Positions 35,063-44,172 are shown, numbered from the stretch's first letter. The stretch: DNA of 64,000 nucleotides from Polynucleobacter tropicus (GCF_013307225.1 NZ_CP028942.1:1576956-1640955); one strand, 5' to 3'. A program made the numbers and translations. The notes: generated from the sequence alone by a model not told the origin.

Positions 35063-36085
35063 TTACTTTGTTGCGATCTTTGTGAATACATTCTTGCGAA
35101 TGAAATCTGTTGTTTTATCAGGCATAGGAACGTAGTCCAAATCTTCAGCCATCTTCTTTCCCTCCTTGAAAGCAAAATCAAAGAACTTAATGACCTCAGC
35201 GACATTAGTCTTGTTTTCAGGATTTTTGTAGATCAAGATAAATGAGGCTCCCGTAATTGGCCATGACTTTGCGCCTGGGGCATTTGTGATGAAAGTTCCC
35301 ATGCCTGGAACAGCTGACCAATCTGTACTTGCAGCTGCAGCAGAGAATGTTAAGTCATCCGGAGCTACAAATTGACCATCTTTATTCTTTAGAGAAATAA
35401 AGGTCATCTTATTTTTCTTGGCATATGCATACTCAACATAACCAATTGCATTTTTTACTCTGGTCACATTTGCAGCAACACCTTCATTACCTTTGCCACC
35501 GACCGTGGAAGCTGCAGGCCACTTTACTGATGCGCCAGAGCCAACAGAATCCTTAAATAATGAACTTGTTTTTGCTAGATAGTCTGTAAAGATTGCTGTA
35601 GTTCCAGAGCCATCAGCTCGCACCACAACAGTAATAGGGCCAGATGGAATCTTGACGCCTGGATTCATAATGGCAATACGCTTATCACCCCAATCTGAGA
35701 TTACACCCTGGAAAATATCTGCCAAAGTAGGGCCATCTAATTTGATTTCTCCAGGCTTTACCCCATCGACGTTAATCACAGGGACAACACCACCAATAAT
35801 GGCTGGGAACTGAACTAGGCCATCAGCCTCTAGATCAGAAAACTTCACAGGATTGTCTGTTGCGCCAAAGTCCACCGTCTTGGCTTTGATCTGCTTAATA
35901 CCACCTGATGAACCAATCGATTGGTAATTTAAATTTGAACCGGTTTTTGCTTTAAATGCTTCTGCCCACTTAGCATATATTGGGTACGGGAAGGTAGCGC
36001 CTGCACCAGTCATATCGACTGCGAAAGCTGCTGGAGCAAGTGAAATAGCGCCTATTGCAAGGGCTTTTTTCAAGAAAGATTTCAT
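35063..36085 (-). CDS. pstS: Phosphate-binding periplasmic protein PstS
   Basis: After a signal peptide (MKSFLKKALAIGAISLAPAAFA) comes the mature binding protein beginning DMTGAGATFPYPIYAKWAEAF, the PstS hallmark; the phosphate site includes SIGSSGGIKQ, TDNPVKFSD and RADGSGTTAIFTDYL. It captures phosphate in the periplasm and passes it to PstCAB. It is the first gene of the operon, behind a Pho box at 36143-36159 and an AAGGACC ribosome site. Confidence 0.97.
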   Translation of the reverse strand: MKSFLKKALAIGAISLAPAAFAVDMTGAGATFPYPIYAKWAEAFKAKTGSNLNYQSIGSSGGIKQIKAKTVDFGATDNPVKFSDLEADGLVQFPAIIGGVVPVINVDGVKPGEIKLDGPTLADIFQGVISDWGDKRIAIMNPGVKIPSGPITVVVRADGSGTTAIFTDYLAKTSSLFKDSVGSGASVKWPAASTVGGKGNEGVAANVTRVKNAIGYVEYAYAKKNKMTFISLKNKDGQFVAPDDLTFSAAAASTDWSAVPGMGTFITNAPGAKSWPITGASFILIYKNPENKTNVAEVIKFFDFAFKEGKKMAEDLDYVPMPDKTTDFIRKNVFTKIATK

Positions 36086-36142
36086 TAAACCGGTCCTTAA
36101 AATATGCGCGTTAGCGCGATATCAGAACGATAAAACTCCAAT

Positions 36143-36159
36143 ATGACAGTTTTATGACA
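36143..36159 (-). promoter_or_regulatory. Pho box before pstS
   Basis: On the minus strand TGTCATAAAACTGTCAT gives two TGTCAT half-sites 11 bp apart, essentially the PhoB consensus. It lies about 58 bp before the pstS start. A -10-like TTTATC follows downstream. A GC-rich dyad (GCGC-GTTA-GCGC) sits in the presumed leader near 36102-36114. Confidence 0.88.
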
Positions 36160-36225
36160 TCCCAAATACGGGGCTCTAGACCCTATAAATTCGTATTTGC
36201 GACCTACATTTGAGCTGGTCAATAA

Positions 36226-36247
36226 AAAACCACCCGAAGGTGGTTTT
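36226..36247 (-). terminator. Terminator after the choloylglycine-hydrolase-family gene
   Basis: Stem AAAACCACC / GGTGGTTTT (36226-36234 and 36239-36247), loop CGAA, with a T run on the minus strand. It insulates this gene from the pstS promoter. Confidence 0.85.
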
Positions 36248-36271
36248 CAAATTACTGCCTTTCCCCTGGAA

Positions 36272-37381
36272 TTAGTTTGTGGGAATGGTTAGTAATGGTT
36301 GATTCAATTTGGTGTATTTGATGTCTTTGGCATTCACATCCATTTTTTTGAAGTCAAATACATAGACGTTGGTGTTCTCATACATCTTAACCATATAGGT
36401 CATATTTTTATTATTTGCCGTGACACTCCATTCCGTTACCTCAAACCCACCGATACCACCTCCATAGGGATTTGTTGCTGGCAAAGTGACAGAGCCAGGT
36501 GGAATATCAAAACTACCTAAGATATGCCAAGCTGCCGCGTTCATTTGAGCGGTGCTGTAGTTAGTTGGTACTGAATTTGCTAAGAACAGCGCACGAATAA
36601 ATCGACTTGGACTCAAATAATCCCCGGGAAGGCCATGTAAGCCAGAGCCCGAGCTTGGGGCAGTGAATTTTGCTCCATTAATAACCAGTGGTGGTTTTTC
36701 TACTTTAGAAAGGTTTAGATAATTACCGACACTATTAAGGTGATCTTGAAACGGAGGATCGTTAGTCATCACACCAATAGGGTTATCGGTAATTTGTAAC
36801 TCACCTTTGATGTACTCAACCGCAATACTTTTGCCGTTGGCATCATGAAAGGTGTAGTGAACCAATGGCGTGTTGTTGCCATACTGAGCGATCTTTGCGC
36901 CATTAACTTTAATTTTTCTTAGACCCGCCTTCACCTCGTCAACTGTTGCGAAATTTGTTAAGGCATAAGTAAGTACCTGCAAAGAGCTAATGCTTTCCGC
37001 GGAATTTGCTGCAGTTACCGCTTGATATTCCGAGCTATTAGGCAGATTGAGCATGCCGGCAATAAGGCCTTTTTCATTCATGCCATCAACCAACTCTGGC
37101 AAGCCCATTGGGTTCATTCCAACAGCGGCGTATTTGGCAGTCCAACCCATTCCTGAACCATACTTGCCATCAACACCAATACCTTTGGCAACATAATTTC
37201 TTGGAATAGAAGTTAATTCTGATTTGAGAGGCAGCCCAAATTCCATAGTGCGGCCATATACATAACCACCATCATTACCTCTTAGAAGAAAACTGGTACA
37301 CGCATAACTAAGCGTTGGCGCAAAAGTTAGAGAAACTGATAACAAAGCAACCAAGGCCCTTATTAATAGTCCATATCTCAT
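36272..37381 (-). CDS. Linear amide C-N hydrolase, choloylglycine hydrolase family
   Basis: The 369-residue protein is an Ntn hydrolase. A signal peptide ends at residue 27, leaving C28 (ACTSFLLRG) as N-terminal nucleophile, exactly as required for this family. Then follow VYGRTMEFGLPLKS, DGMNEKGLIAGMLNLP, VEYIKGELQITDNPIGVMTNDPPF and the asparagine-containing PSRFIRALFLANS. Known members hydrolyse bile salts, penicillin V or N-acyl homoserine lactones. In a freshwater-type bacterium, acyl-amide or AHL degradation is more plausible than bile salts, but this is inference. Confidence 0.88.
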   Translation of the reverse strand: MRYGLLIRALVALLSVSLTFAPTLSYACTSFLLRGNDGGYVYGRTMEFGLPLKSELTSIPRNYVAKGIGVDGKYGSGMGWTAKYAAVGMNPMGLPELVDGMNEKGLIAGMLNLPNSSEYQAVTAANSAESISSLQVLTYALTNFATVDEVKAGLRKIKVNGAKIAQYGNNTPLVHYTFHDANGKSIAVEYIKGELQITDNPIGVMTNDPPFQDHLNSVGNYLNLSKVEKPPLVINGAKFTAPSSGSGLHGLPGDYLSPSRFIRALFLANSVPTNYSTAQMNAAAWHILGSFDIPPGSVTLPATNPYGGGIGGFEVTEWSVTANNKNMTYMVKMYENTNVYVFDFKKMDVNAKDIKYTKLNQPLLTIPTN

Positions 37382-37442
37382 AAATCAACCTTTCAATAAA
37401 CATGATCTAAGAAAAAATACATCATTTCAAAAACTACTATTG

Positions 37443-38126
37443 CTATATGACTTGTAATACCTTGCTTAAGGAAGCTCCTTGATAATTCGGCTTTTCGCCA
37501 ATTTCTTCAAATGGATGCCCTTGTCGATTTACCCAAAATACATCAAAGCCATACCATTTTGCCGCCAGTGCATCCCAAGCATTACTAGATACAAATAATA
37601 TTTCTTTCTTTTGCACTGGAAATGCTTTGAGCAAAAGCTCGTATGCCTGTGGAGCAGTTTTAAATAGTCGGACATCTTCAATCGTCACCACTTTATCTAA
37701 ATATGGTTTTAAACCATTGCTCTCAACTACAGTTGCAAGCATTTCTCGACTGCCATTCGACAATATCGCAGTCGCAATTCCTCTATTTTTGATTACTTGC
37801 AATACGCTGAGACTATCTTCGAATCCTGTTAGCTTGGCATATTGATCCATGAGTCGTTTTTCATATTCAGGAGTAAGACTTAGGTCCATGCGCTTACAAA
37901 CATAACGTAATGAACGAATTGTTAACTCCCAAAATGGCAGGTAGTGTTTGCTACCGCTTGGATTGGGATCGCTCATCGTCACTAAACGGGTGTATTCAAT
38001 TTGACGATCGCGCCACATCAAAGCTAAGTCTTGACCATGTCCAGGAAATAACTCTTCTGCTAACTGCCCCATGGAATACACATCAAATAATGTTCCATAA
38101 GCATCAAAAGCAATTAATTTGTACAC
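37443..38126 (-). CDS. Haloacid dehalogenase, type II
   Basis: A HAD-superfamily hydrolase of 227 residues with the L-2-haloacid dehalogenase pattern: nucleophile D8 in FDAYGTLFDV, the motif II serine in AILSNGSREML, the lysine in FKTAPQAYELL and VSSNAWDALAAKWYGFDVFWVNR. Type II enzymes hydrolyse L-2-haloalkanoic acids to D-2-hydroxy acids with inversion. The start is GTG behind AGGAGA. It stands alone between two terminators. Confidence 0.9.
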   Translation of the reverse strand: MYKLIAFDAYGTLFDVYSMGQLAEELFPGHGQDLALMWRDRQIEYTRLVTMSDPNPSGSKHYLPFWELTIRSLRYVCKRMDLSLTPEYEKRLMDQYAKLTGFEDSLSVLQVIKNRGIATAILSNGSREMLATVVESNGLKPYLDKVVTIEDVRLFKTAPQAYELLLKAFPVQKKEILFVSSNAWDALAAKWYGFDVFWVNRQGHPFEEIGEKPNYQGASLSKVLQVI

Positions 38127-38173
38127 GTTATGTCTCCTGCATTTTATGAATATCTATTGTCCTTTAAAAACAC

Positions 38174-38203
38174 AAAACCCTCACCATTGCTGATGAGGGT
38201 TTT
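38174..38203. terminator. Terminator between the Bug receptor gene and the dehalogenase gene
   Basis: Stem AAAACCCTCA / TGAGGGTTTT (38174-38183 and 38194-38203), loop of 10 nt. On the minus strand it follows the stop of the Bug gene at 38239. Confidence 0.85.
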
Positions 38204-38238
38204 GACTGAAAGAAAGTCTTAAGTAATGTCTCTACAAC

Positions 38239-39210
38239 TTAATCTTCTTTAATATTTTTTTCCTTAATAATTTTTCCCCAAGTTGTAGACTCTTTGGCAA
38301 TAAATTTTGCCAAATCCTCTCTACTCATAGGCGCAGGACTAAAGTTATGCTCCCCCAACGCAGCGATCACCTCTTTATCTTTTAGAGTCTTAACTAGTGC
38401 TTTATTCCAACCATCCAAAATAGGTGTCGGGGTTTTTCCTGGTGCCATGAAGGAATACCAGTTTGTTGAGTCAAATCCTGGATATCCAGACTCAGCAATT
38501 GTAGGAACTTTTGGATAAAACGGGGAACGCTTTGCACTCGTCACTGCCAATGGAATCAACTTGCCCTCTTTAATAAATGGACCAGCAGTAGACGGTGAAG
38601 AAAAATAAGCAGAAACGCGACCAGCAAGCAAATCAACCATTGCTGGATTTCCACCCTTGTAAGGAACATGAACTACATCAATCCCTGCAACACCATCAAA
38701 GAGTTCGCCCTGTAAATGTGAGGCCGAACCATTCCCAGTGGAAGCAAAGGTGAGCTTTCCTGGCTCTTTTTTTGCTAGCGCCACATATTCTTTTAGGTTC
38801 TTGACCCCCAGAGAGCTTGGTACAACCAAGATATTTGGAAACATCAGGCCCATTGTGAGTGGCGCCAAATCATTAAAGGGGTCATATGAAACCTTCATCA
38901 TATGAGGCGCAATTGTCAGCGGGCCAATTGATCCAAGCAAAATCATGGATCCATCAGTGGGCCCATTTGCCACAGCAGCATGAGCAATATTGCCTCCTGC
39001 ACCAGGTTTGTTATCAACTACAACTGCCTGTCCAATATTTTCTGCAAGTTTTTTTGCAATCACTCTAGCGGCTGTATCTGCTGAACCACCAGCCGCAAAT
39101 CCCACCACCATAGTTACCGTCTTTTTTGGCGGGAATTCTTGAGCCATCAACGAAGCGGGTAGCAGGAGGCCAACTAGAGCCAACTGAAAGAATTTTTTTA
39201 AGCTAAACAT
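38239..39210 (-). CDS. Tripartite tricarboxylate transporter substrate-binding protein (Bug/TctC), no. 1
   Basis: A signal peptide (ending SLMAQ) precedes a Bug-type solute-binding protein: VTMVVGFAAGGSADTAARVIAKKLAENIGQAVVVDNKPGAGGNIA is the family signature, with FASTGNGSASHLQGELF and HVPYKGGNPAMVDLLAGRV in the binding cleft. Bug proteins deliver carboxylic acids to TctAB membrane proteins or act as sensors. No TctA/TctB is encoded nearby. It is downstream of the ModA-like receptor gene (16-bp gap), so both may share a transcript. Confidence 0.93.
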   Translation of the reverse strand: MFSLKKFFQLALVGLLLPASLMAQEFPPKKTVTMVVGFAAGGSADTAARVIAKKLAENIGQAVVVDNKPGAGGNIAHAAVANGPTDGSMILLGSIGPLTIAPHMMKVSYDPFNDLAPLTMGLMFPNILVVPSSLGVKNLKEYVALAKKEPGKLTFASTGNGSASHLQGELFDGVAGIDVVHVPYKGGNPAMVDLLAGRVSAYFSSPSTAGPFIKEGKLIPLAVTSAKRSPFYPKVPTIAESGYPGFDSTNWYSFMAPGKTPTPILDGWNKALVKTLKDKEVIAALGEHNFSPAPMSREDLAKFIAKESTTWGKIIKEKNIKED

Positions 39211-39226
39211 TTTTGTCCTTCTTTGG

Positions 39227-40015
39227 TTACCAAGGCAATGCTGGCAATACAGGCTTTAATCCTGCTTTCTGAATAGTGGGCGCAGCCTTAGGGGATGCCA
39301 GAAATGCAATGAGATCCCTAGAAGCATTTAGGTTTGCAACATTGCTAGTAATGCCTGCGGAGAATAAAACGGTTTGCTGAATCTCGGGAGGAATCTCTCC
39401 AATGAAATCAATTCCTGAAATTGGAATTAACTCACTAACTTGCTGAAATCCTAATTCAGCATCACCTCTTGCCACTACGGTGCCAACTCGTTCGCTGTAT
39501 ATCTTTTTAGCAGTCTTACTCATTTGCTCAGCAATCCCCAATTTAGGAAATAGCTCAGTGGATAAATAAGTTCCACTTGCACTAGCTGAGTAAGCGACAG
39601 ATTTTGCGTTGAGTAAGGCTTGCTTTAGGGCCGGAACCGTACTGATGTCTGGCTTAGGAGCGCCTGCCTTAACGGCAGCACCAATAACAGAAGCTACTAG
39701 GTCAACGCGAGTGCCTGGCTGTACTGCACCACTTTTAATAAAGCCATCCAAAGATGGTGATGCCAAAATCAAGACATCAAACTTTTCATCGCGAGCAAGT
39801 CTAGATGGAATTGAATCCGGTGCCGTGCCCATAGATGAGCCATAAGAAATAATTACTTTGTTGGGTGATTGCTTCTCATACTCGGGTACTAAAGCCTTTA
39901 ATGCTTCGGCAAATGCGCCTGAAGTAATTACTTGGATGTCTGCAGCTAGGGCAGAGCTCGCAATAAGAATCCCAAGTAAAAGGCCAACTATTCCTCGTTT
40001 AAATAATTGAATCAA
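39227..40015 (-). CDS. ModA-like extracellular solute-binding protein
   Basis: The protein has a signal peptide and a type II periplasmic binding fold of the ModA/molybdate-like group: ADIQVITSGAFAEALKALVPEYEKQSP, then YGSSMGTAPDSIP, FDVLILASPSLDGFI, SVAYSASASGTYLSTELFPKLGI and VVARGDAELGFQQVSEL. Many such proteins in Burkholderiales catabolic islands are not molybdate binders, and no ModB/ModC is beside it. Both candidate starts are TTG; the one at 40015 is correctly spaced from AGGAGA, so I chose it. The substrate is unknown. Confidence 0.8.
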   Translation of the reverse strand: MIQLFKRGIVGLLLGILIASSALAADIQVITSGAFAEALKALVPEYEKQSPNKVIISYGSSMGTAPDSIPSRLARDEKFDVLILASPSLDGFIKSGAVQPGTRVDLVASVIGAAVKAGAPKPDISTVPALKQALLNAKSVAYSASASGTYLSTELFPKLGIAEQMSKTAKKIYSERVGTVVARGDAELGFQQVSELIPISGIDFIGEIPPEIQQTVLFSAGITSNVANLNASRDLIAFLASPKAAPTIQKAGLKPVLPALPW

Positions 40016-40083
40016 TTGATGTCTCCTGAGCAAAATTTAAAAAACGATTTATTTTCAAATAAGGCATTTAATTTGTAAATTGC

Positions 40084-40096
40084 AATATTTGATATT
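40084..40096. promoter_or_regulatory. AT-rich dyad in the LysR/ModA-like intergenic region
   Basis: AATAT-TTG-ATATT is embedded in a looser inverted repeat GCAATA...TATTGTTGC (40082-40103) and lies just before the LysR start. Its size and T-N11-A layout fit a LysR binding site for autoregulation and control of the divergent ModA-like/Bug genes. Confidence 0.45.
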
Positions 40097-40104
40097 ATTG
40101 TTGC

Positions 40105-40995
40105 ATGAAACGCATCAATTTTGATTTTCAGCAACTCATTGCTTTTGTTGCAGTTGCTGAGCGCAATAGCTTTAAATTGGCTGCCGAAGCGATTGATTTA
40201 TCGACCCCAGCGCTTTCAAGGCGCATCGAGAAGCTAGAGTCAACTCTAGGTGTTCGCCTCTTTAATAGAACAACCAGGGAAGTCAAGCTCACACCTGTTG
40301 GACGATCCTTTCTAGAACGCGTGCAAGTTACCTTAGGGCAGCTAGAAGAAACGGCATTAAATATTGGCGATATTGCCGACCTTTACATTGGCCAAATAAC
40401 GATTGCCTGCATACCCTCAACAATAGATAGCCTTCTTACAAAACCGATTGAACGTCTACTTAAAAACTATCCAAAGATCAAAGTAAAAATTTTGGATGGT
40501 TCGGAATCGTCTGTGATTGAAAACGTAAGAAATGGGAAGGCTGACTTTGGACTTGGATTTTTGAGTAGCCCTATCCCAGGAATTATTTTTGAAAAGATTC
40601 AAAATGACATCTTTGTGGCATTAACTAAACTGACCGATCCGCTAGCTATTCACGACAAACTAGAATGGGATCAGCTAAATGGTCAACGCTTGATTACCAT
40701 AGGACAAGAAAGCGGAAATCGTCAGGTATTGAATACCCAATTGCTAGATAAAGACTTAAGCAGCTCGATATGTATCGAAGCGAATCGCGTATCATCGCTA
40801 CCCAATCTCGTGAGCGCGGGTTTTGGCATTGGAATTATCCCCCTGCTCTCCTTTAACCAAAAGAATCATTCGGACCTTAAGACTATTCCATTGATAAATC
40901 CTGTCTTAAGCAGAGGTATTGGTGTGATAACAGCCCACGGCGGAAAATTATCCCCCGTTGCAGATCTTCTGCTCGGAAAAATTAAGAATTCCTAA
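40105..40995 (+). CDS. LysR-family transcriptional regulator
   Basis: The 296-residue regulator has an N-terminal helix-turn-helix (FQQLIAFVAVAERNSFKLAAEAIDLSTPALSRRIEKLESTLGVRLFNRTTREVKLT) and the LysR effector domain (IADLYIGQITIACIPSTIDS, GFGIGIIPLL). It is divergent from the ModA-like and Bug genes and convergent with a second Bug gene, whose 3' end it overlaps by 4 bp. It is the likely regulator of solute uptake or catabolism here. Confidence 0.88.
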   Translation: MKRINFDFQQLIAFVAVAERNSFKLAAEAIDLSTPALSRRIEKLESTLGVRLFNRTTREVKLTPVGRSFLERVQVTLGQLEETALNIGDIADLYIGQITIACIPSTIDSLLTKPIERLLKNYPKIKVKILDGSESSVIENVRNGKADFGLGFLSSPIPGIIFEKIQNDIFVALTKLTDPLAIHDKLEWDQLNGQRLITIGQESGNRQVLNTQLLDKDLSSSICIEANRVSSLPNLVSAGFGIGIIPLLSFNQKNHSDLKTIPLINPVLSRGIGVITAHGGKLSPVADLLLGKIKNS

Positions 40996-41963
40996 TTAAC
41001 GACCATCTTAGATTCTTTAACCAGTACAGCATTCGAATCCATCTCCGTTTTGACCATTTGATCAAATTTAGTGGGACTCATTATCATGGCGTCTGCACCG
41101 AGCTTATTTAATTGAGAGAGTATTTGCGGGTCTTTCATGACAGCAACAATGCTTTGATTCATATGATCTATGATTTTTCTCGGAGTCTTTGAAGGGGCAA
41201 AGAGCCCCACCCAAAATACATAAGATGAATTGGGCACCCCCGCCTCGGCAGTGGTAGGCACTGCGGGAAGAACAGGCGATCTTTTATCAGTTCCAACAGC
41301 TAATGCCTGCAACTTACCTTCTTTAATTAAAGGCAAAGCAGATACTATGGGAGAAAAAAACCAATCAACTCTTCCGGCCATGGTATCCGTAATGGCATCT
41401 GGGGTCCCTTTGTAGGGTATATGGTTTGCATTGAGCTTGGCAGCCATTTTAAATTTTTCGGCATTCATATGAGTTGCAGATCCATTGCCAGCAGATGCAT
41501 AGTTTTTAAGTCCTGGAGTCGCTTGAACTTTAGTGACCAAATCTTTTACCGATTGATACCCTGAATCAGGAGAAGTAACCATCACGTTAGGCAACTCCAC
41601 CAACGAAGTCACGCCCGAGAAATCCCTCAGAGTGTCGTAAGGAAGATTGGTATAAAGCGATGGATTTACCGTATGCCCAGATGAAGTAATTAAAAATGTA
41701 TACCCATTTGGCTCGGCTTTGGCCACAATAGCCGCGCCGATAGTACCTCCGGCCCCAGGTTTATTTTCAACAAAAATTGATGTCTCAAGATTCTCGGCTA
41801 ATTTATTTGCCAGCAACCGAGCCACTACATCCGTACCGCTTCCAGCGGTGAAGGGGACGATAAAACGTATTGTTTGTGCTTTAGGCCATGAAGTTTGAGA
41901 AAAGGACGCATTCACACCTAAGAATAAAAATGCAAGAAAAAAGATAATTTTTAGTGATCTCAT
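40992..41963 (-). CDS. Bug/TctC substrate-binding protein, no. 2
   Basis: Signal peptide, then IRFIVPFTAGSGTDVVARLLANKLAENLETSIFVENKPGAGGTIGA, the Bug signature, and NYASAGNGSATHMNAEKFKMAAKLNANHIPYKGTPDAITDTMAGRVDW. It appears to be the last gene of the minus-strand cluster running from about 45 kb (dioxygenase, SDR, MDR, cupin, Bug), with a 32-bp gap after the cupin gene. It likely binds the substrate or an intermediate of that pathway, which is inference. Confidence 0.92.
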   Translation of the reverse strand: MRSLKIIFFLAFLFLGVNASFSQTSWPKAQTIRFIVPFTAGSGTDVVARLLANKLAENLETSIFVENKPGAGGTIGAAIVAKAEPNGYTFLITSSGHTVNPSLYTNLPYDTLRDFSGVTSLVELPNVMVTSPDSGYQSVKDLVTKVQATPGLKNYASAGNGSATHMNAEKFKMAAKLNANHIPYKGTPDAITDTMAGRVDWFFSPIVSALPLIKEGKLQALAVGTDKRSPVLPAVPTTAEAGVPNSSYVFWVGLFAPSKTPRKIIDHMNQSIVAVMKDPQILSQLNKLGADAMIMSPTKFDQMVKTEMDSNAVLVKESKMVVN

Positions 41964-41995
41964 GATTGATATTTTTATTCCATAGTTAAAGAAAA

Positions 41996-42346
41996 TTATG
42001 GCGACGCCATGACCAATACAACCTTTGCAATTTGACTACCAAGATTCTTGAGCTGCCTTTTCTCCCCTATTAAAAAAACACAGGAGTCATGCGGACCCAA
42101 AATGGCTTCTGATTTTTCACCTGTAACAGATTCACAAATAACCGTTACCTCACCCTCAACAACAAAATAAATTTTTTCAACATCCGAGGCATCTAAACCA
42201 GTCTGGCCGCCAGGCTCAATGACGCTCATACCCATCCACATTTGATGACAAGAACTTGCTTCCTTACCCTGCAGACGCAAACAAGTCATATTGTCGTGAT
42301 TATTAGCTTGATAAGGTTTGGCTTGGTCAATACGGGTAATGTGCAT
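41996..42346 (-). CDS. Single-domain cupin protein
   Basis: A 116-residue cupin: MGMSVIEPGGQTGLDASDVEKIYFVVEGEVTVICESVTGE, then LGPHDSCVFLIGEKRQLKN. The usual metal-ligand histidines are largely replaced (GGQTGLDASDVEKIY instead of HxH), so it may not bind metal. A start further upstream is possible, but GGAGA stands 5 nt before the ATG at 42346. It lies between the MDR reductase and Bug genes. Its function is unknown. Confidence 0.75.
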   Translation of the reverse strand: MHITRIDQAKPYQANNHDNMTCLRLQGKEASSCHQMWMGMSVIEPGGQTGLDASDVEKIYFVVEGEVTVICESVTGEKSEAILGPHDSCVFLIGEKRQLKNLGSQIAKVVLVMASP

Positions 42347-42371
42347 GATTTCTCCGGTCAAGCATCTAGAG

Positions 42372-43370
42372 CTATAACTTAAATACAACCCTGTTTTGCG
42401 AACCGCCTAAAACTAGCTTATAAGCCTTAAGCGCATCTTCAAGATCAAATACTTGGTCAACCTTAAAAGGCTTCAGTTTGTTAGATTCAAATCCATCACG
42501 CATTAAGTTCAGGAGCTTTGTTGATTCAATGCAGTCCAATGCTAAGGTATCAATACCTACATACGTGTGCATTCCGCGATAGAAAGTAAAAATATCAAAT
42601 GGAACGGCGCGATCTTGAGTCGCAATAAAAATTTGTGTTCCACCTTTAGCCAAAGATTTGTTTGCAGCCTCAAAATAGGGGCTACCTACTGTATTAAAAA
42701 TAATATCGGCACCTTTGCCATTACTCAATTTCATTATTTTCTGAGCAATCTCATCTGGCTCAGATTCCTTTGAATTGACCACATTCACCATTGAGCAGGC
42801 AAATGTTTCATATACCTCTGAGCGCTGAACGGCAATAACATTAGCGCCATTCATGGCTGCAATTTGTACTGCAGCTTGCCCAACCTTACCGTTTGCTCCC
42901 ATTACCACTACTGTTTGACCAGACTTTGGCATACCGCTTCTTCTAAATCCCTCGTAAGCAGTAACAAAAGGCACGCCTACAGAGCCAGCTTCTTCAAAGC
43001 TCAAATTGATTGGCTTTTCATGCAAAGCCAATACTGGCAATACCAACCACCCAGCATGAGAACCATTTTGCGTAATCCCAACATCACCACCCGAACCCCA
43101 TACCTCCTTCCCTAACCACTCAGGGGGTCCATCAACAACAACCCCTGAAAAATCCCGTCCTGGTATACGAGGAAAAACTGCTTTAGGCATGATGCCAAGA
43201 GCGGCCTTGACATCACTTGGATTAACGCCAGCGCTGTAGACCCGAACTAAAGCTTCTCCGTTTTTTAAATTTGGGGTCGACTGACCCTCAATAGCGATAA
43301 GCAGATCGTCAATGGTTGAGGCCTTATTATTGAGACGTATGGCACGCAAGTCTTTTTTAACAGTTGTCAT
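42372..43370 (-). CDS. MDR-superfamily NAD(P)-dependent oxidoreductase
   Basis: The zinc-free medium-chain reductase has GEALVRVYSAGVNPSDVKAALGIMP and PRIPGRDFSGVVV in the GroES-like domain, and VVVMGANGKVGQAAVQIAAMNGANVIAVQRS as Rossmann motif. Such enzymes reduce quinones or alpha,beta-unsaturated carbonyls. An intradiol-cleavage pathway would generate enol/enone intermediates (for example maleylacetate), so a reductase here is fitting, but true maleylacetate reductases are of another family. The start is the ATG at 43370 behind GGAAG. Confidence 0.82.
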   Translation of the reverse strand: MTTVKKDLRAIRLNNKASTIDDLLIAIEGQSTPNLKNGEALVRVYSAGVNPSDVKAALGIMPKAVFPRIPGRDFSGVVVDGPPEWLGKEVWGSGGDVGITQNGSHAGWLVLPVLALHEKPINLSFEEAGSVGVPFVTAYEGFRRSGMPKSGQTVVVMGANGKVGQAAVQIAAMNGANVIAVQRSEVYETFACSMVNVVNSKESEPDEIAQKIMKLSNGKGADIIFNTVGSPYFEAANKSLAKGGTQIFIATQDRAVPFDIFTFYRGMHTYVGIDTLALDCIESTKLLNLMRDGFESNKLKPFKVDQVFDLEDALKAYKLVLGGSQNRVVFKL

Positions 43371-43403
43371 AATCTTCCAAATAACATCCAAGTTTCTAGA
43401 TCA

Positions 43404-44165
43404 CTAAAGATGACGACCACCATCAGTCACTATTCGAGTTCCTGTTGAGAAACGTAATCTTGTAGCGCATGCCTCAATTGCTGAGGCCACATCATCGGGG
43501 GTACCAATTCGTCTAAGTGGAGTTGTTGCAGCGGTTTTATCATTGAAGTCTGCGCCACGTCCAGGGACAAAGCTCGAATCCACAACCCCTGGAGAAACAC
43601 ATAAAACGCGAATTGTAGGGGCCAATACTTTTGCCAAAGACTCGCTGACTATATCAAGACTAGCTTTTGCAGCAACATAAGCCAGATTACTACCGGTTCC
43701 GGTAAAACCGGCAATCGACGAAACATTAACAATCAAACCGTCTCCACTTGCCTTGAGTAATTGCTGAAATGTTCTGATCGATGCAAATACACCACGAAAA
43801 TTTGCTTTTAATATTTCATCTATTAGTTCATCAGTTAAAAGATCCAAGTTTCCTGCCGGCACGGGTTTTGTAAAGCCAGCAGAATTTACTAAAATGTCGC
43901 ATTTCCCTAGACGACTTTCTACCTCGCGCGCAGCCTCAACCAGACTTGGCGAATCAGTAATGGATGCGTTCAAGCAAAAATGTTTACCAGGAGGCAACTC
44001 TTTAATTTGCTCGACTCCTTTTTGAATAGAATTACGCCCAATTAGCACACATGTTGCACCCAGATTTGCCAAACGCTTGGCAGTAGCAAATCCTACAGCC
44101 CCATTGCCACCAATAATGACGGCAACCTTTCCATTTAAATCATCAACCGATTGAAAAGTACTCAT
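43404..44165 (-). CDS. SDR-family oxidoreductase
   Basis: A classical 253-residue SDR with the cofactor motif written GGNGAVG, NSAG near residue 94, the catalytic serine in NVSSIAG and YVAAK near residue 158. The C-terminus RIVTDGGRHL is the common SDR end. It lies 7 bp downstream of the intradiol dioxygenase gene and is surely in its operon. It may oxidise a diol to the catechol substrate or reduce a ring-cleavage product; the sequence does not decide. Confidence 0.85.
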   Translation of the reverse strand: MSTFQSVDDLNGKVAVIIGGNGAVGFATAKRLANLGATCVLIGRNSIQKGVEQIKELPPGKHFCLNASITDSPSLVEAAREVESRLGKCDILVNSAGFTKPVPAGNLDLLTDELIDEILKANFRGVFASIRTFQQLLKASGDGLIVNVSSIAGFTGTGSNLAYVAAKASLDIVSESLAKVLAPTIRVLCVSPGVVDSSFVPGRGADFNDKTAATTPLRRIGTPDDVASAIEACATRLRFSTGTRIVTDGGRHL

Positions 44166-44172
44166 AATTCTC

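Noticed and set aside
39227..40015. Calling the receptor ModA and the locus a molybdate transporter
   Set aside because: No ModB/ModC genes are adjacent and the neighbours are LysR and Bug genes, so only the fold is claimed.
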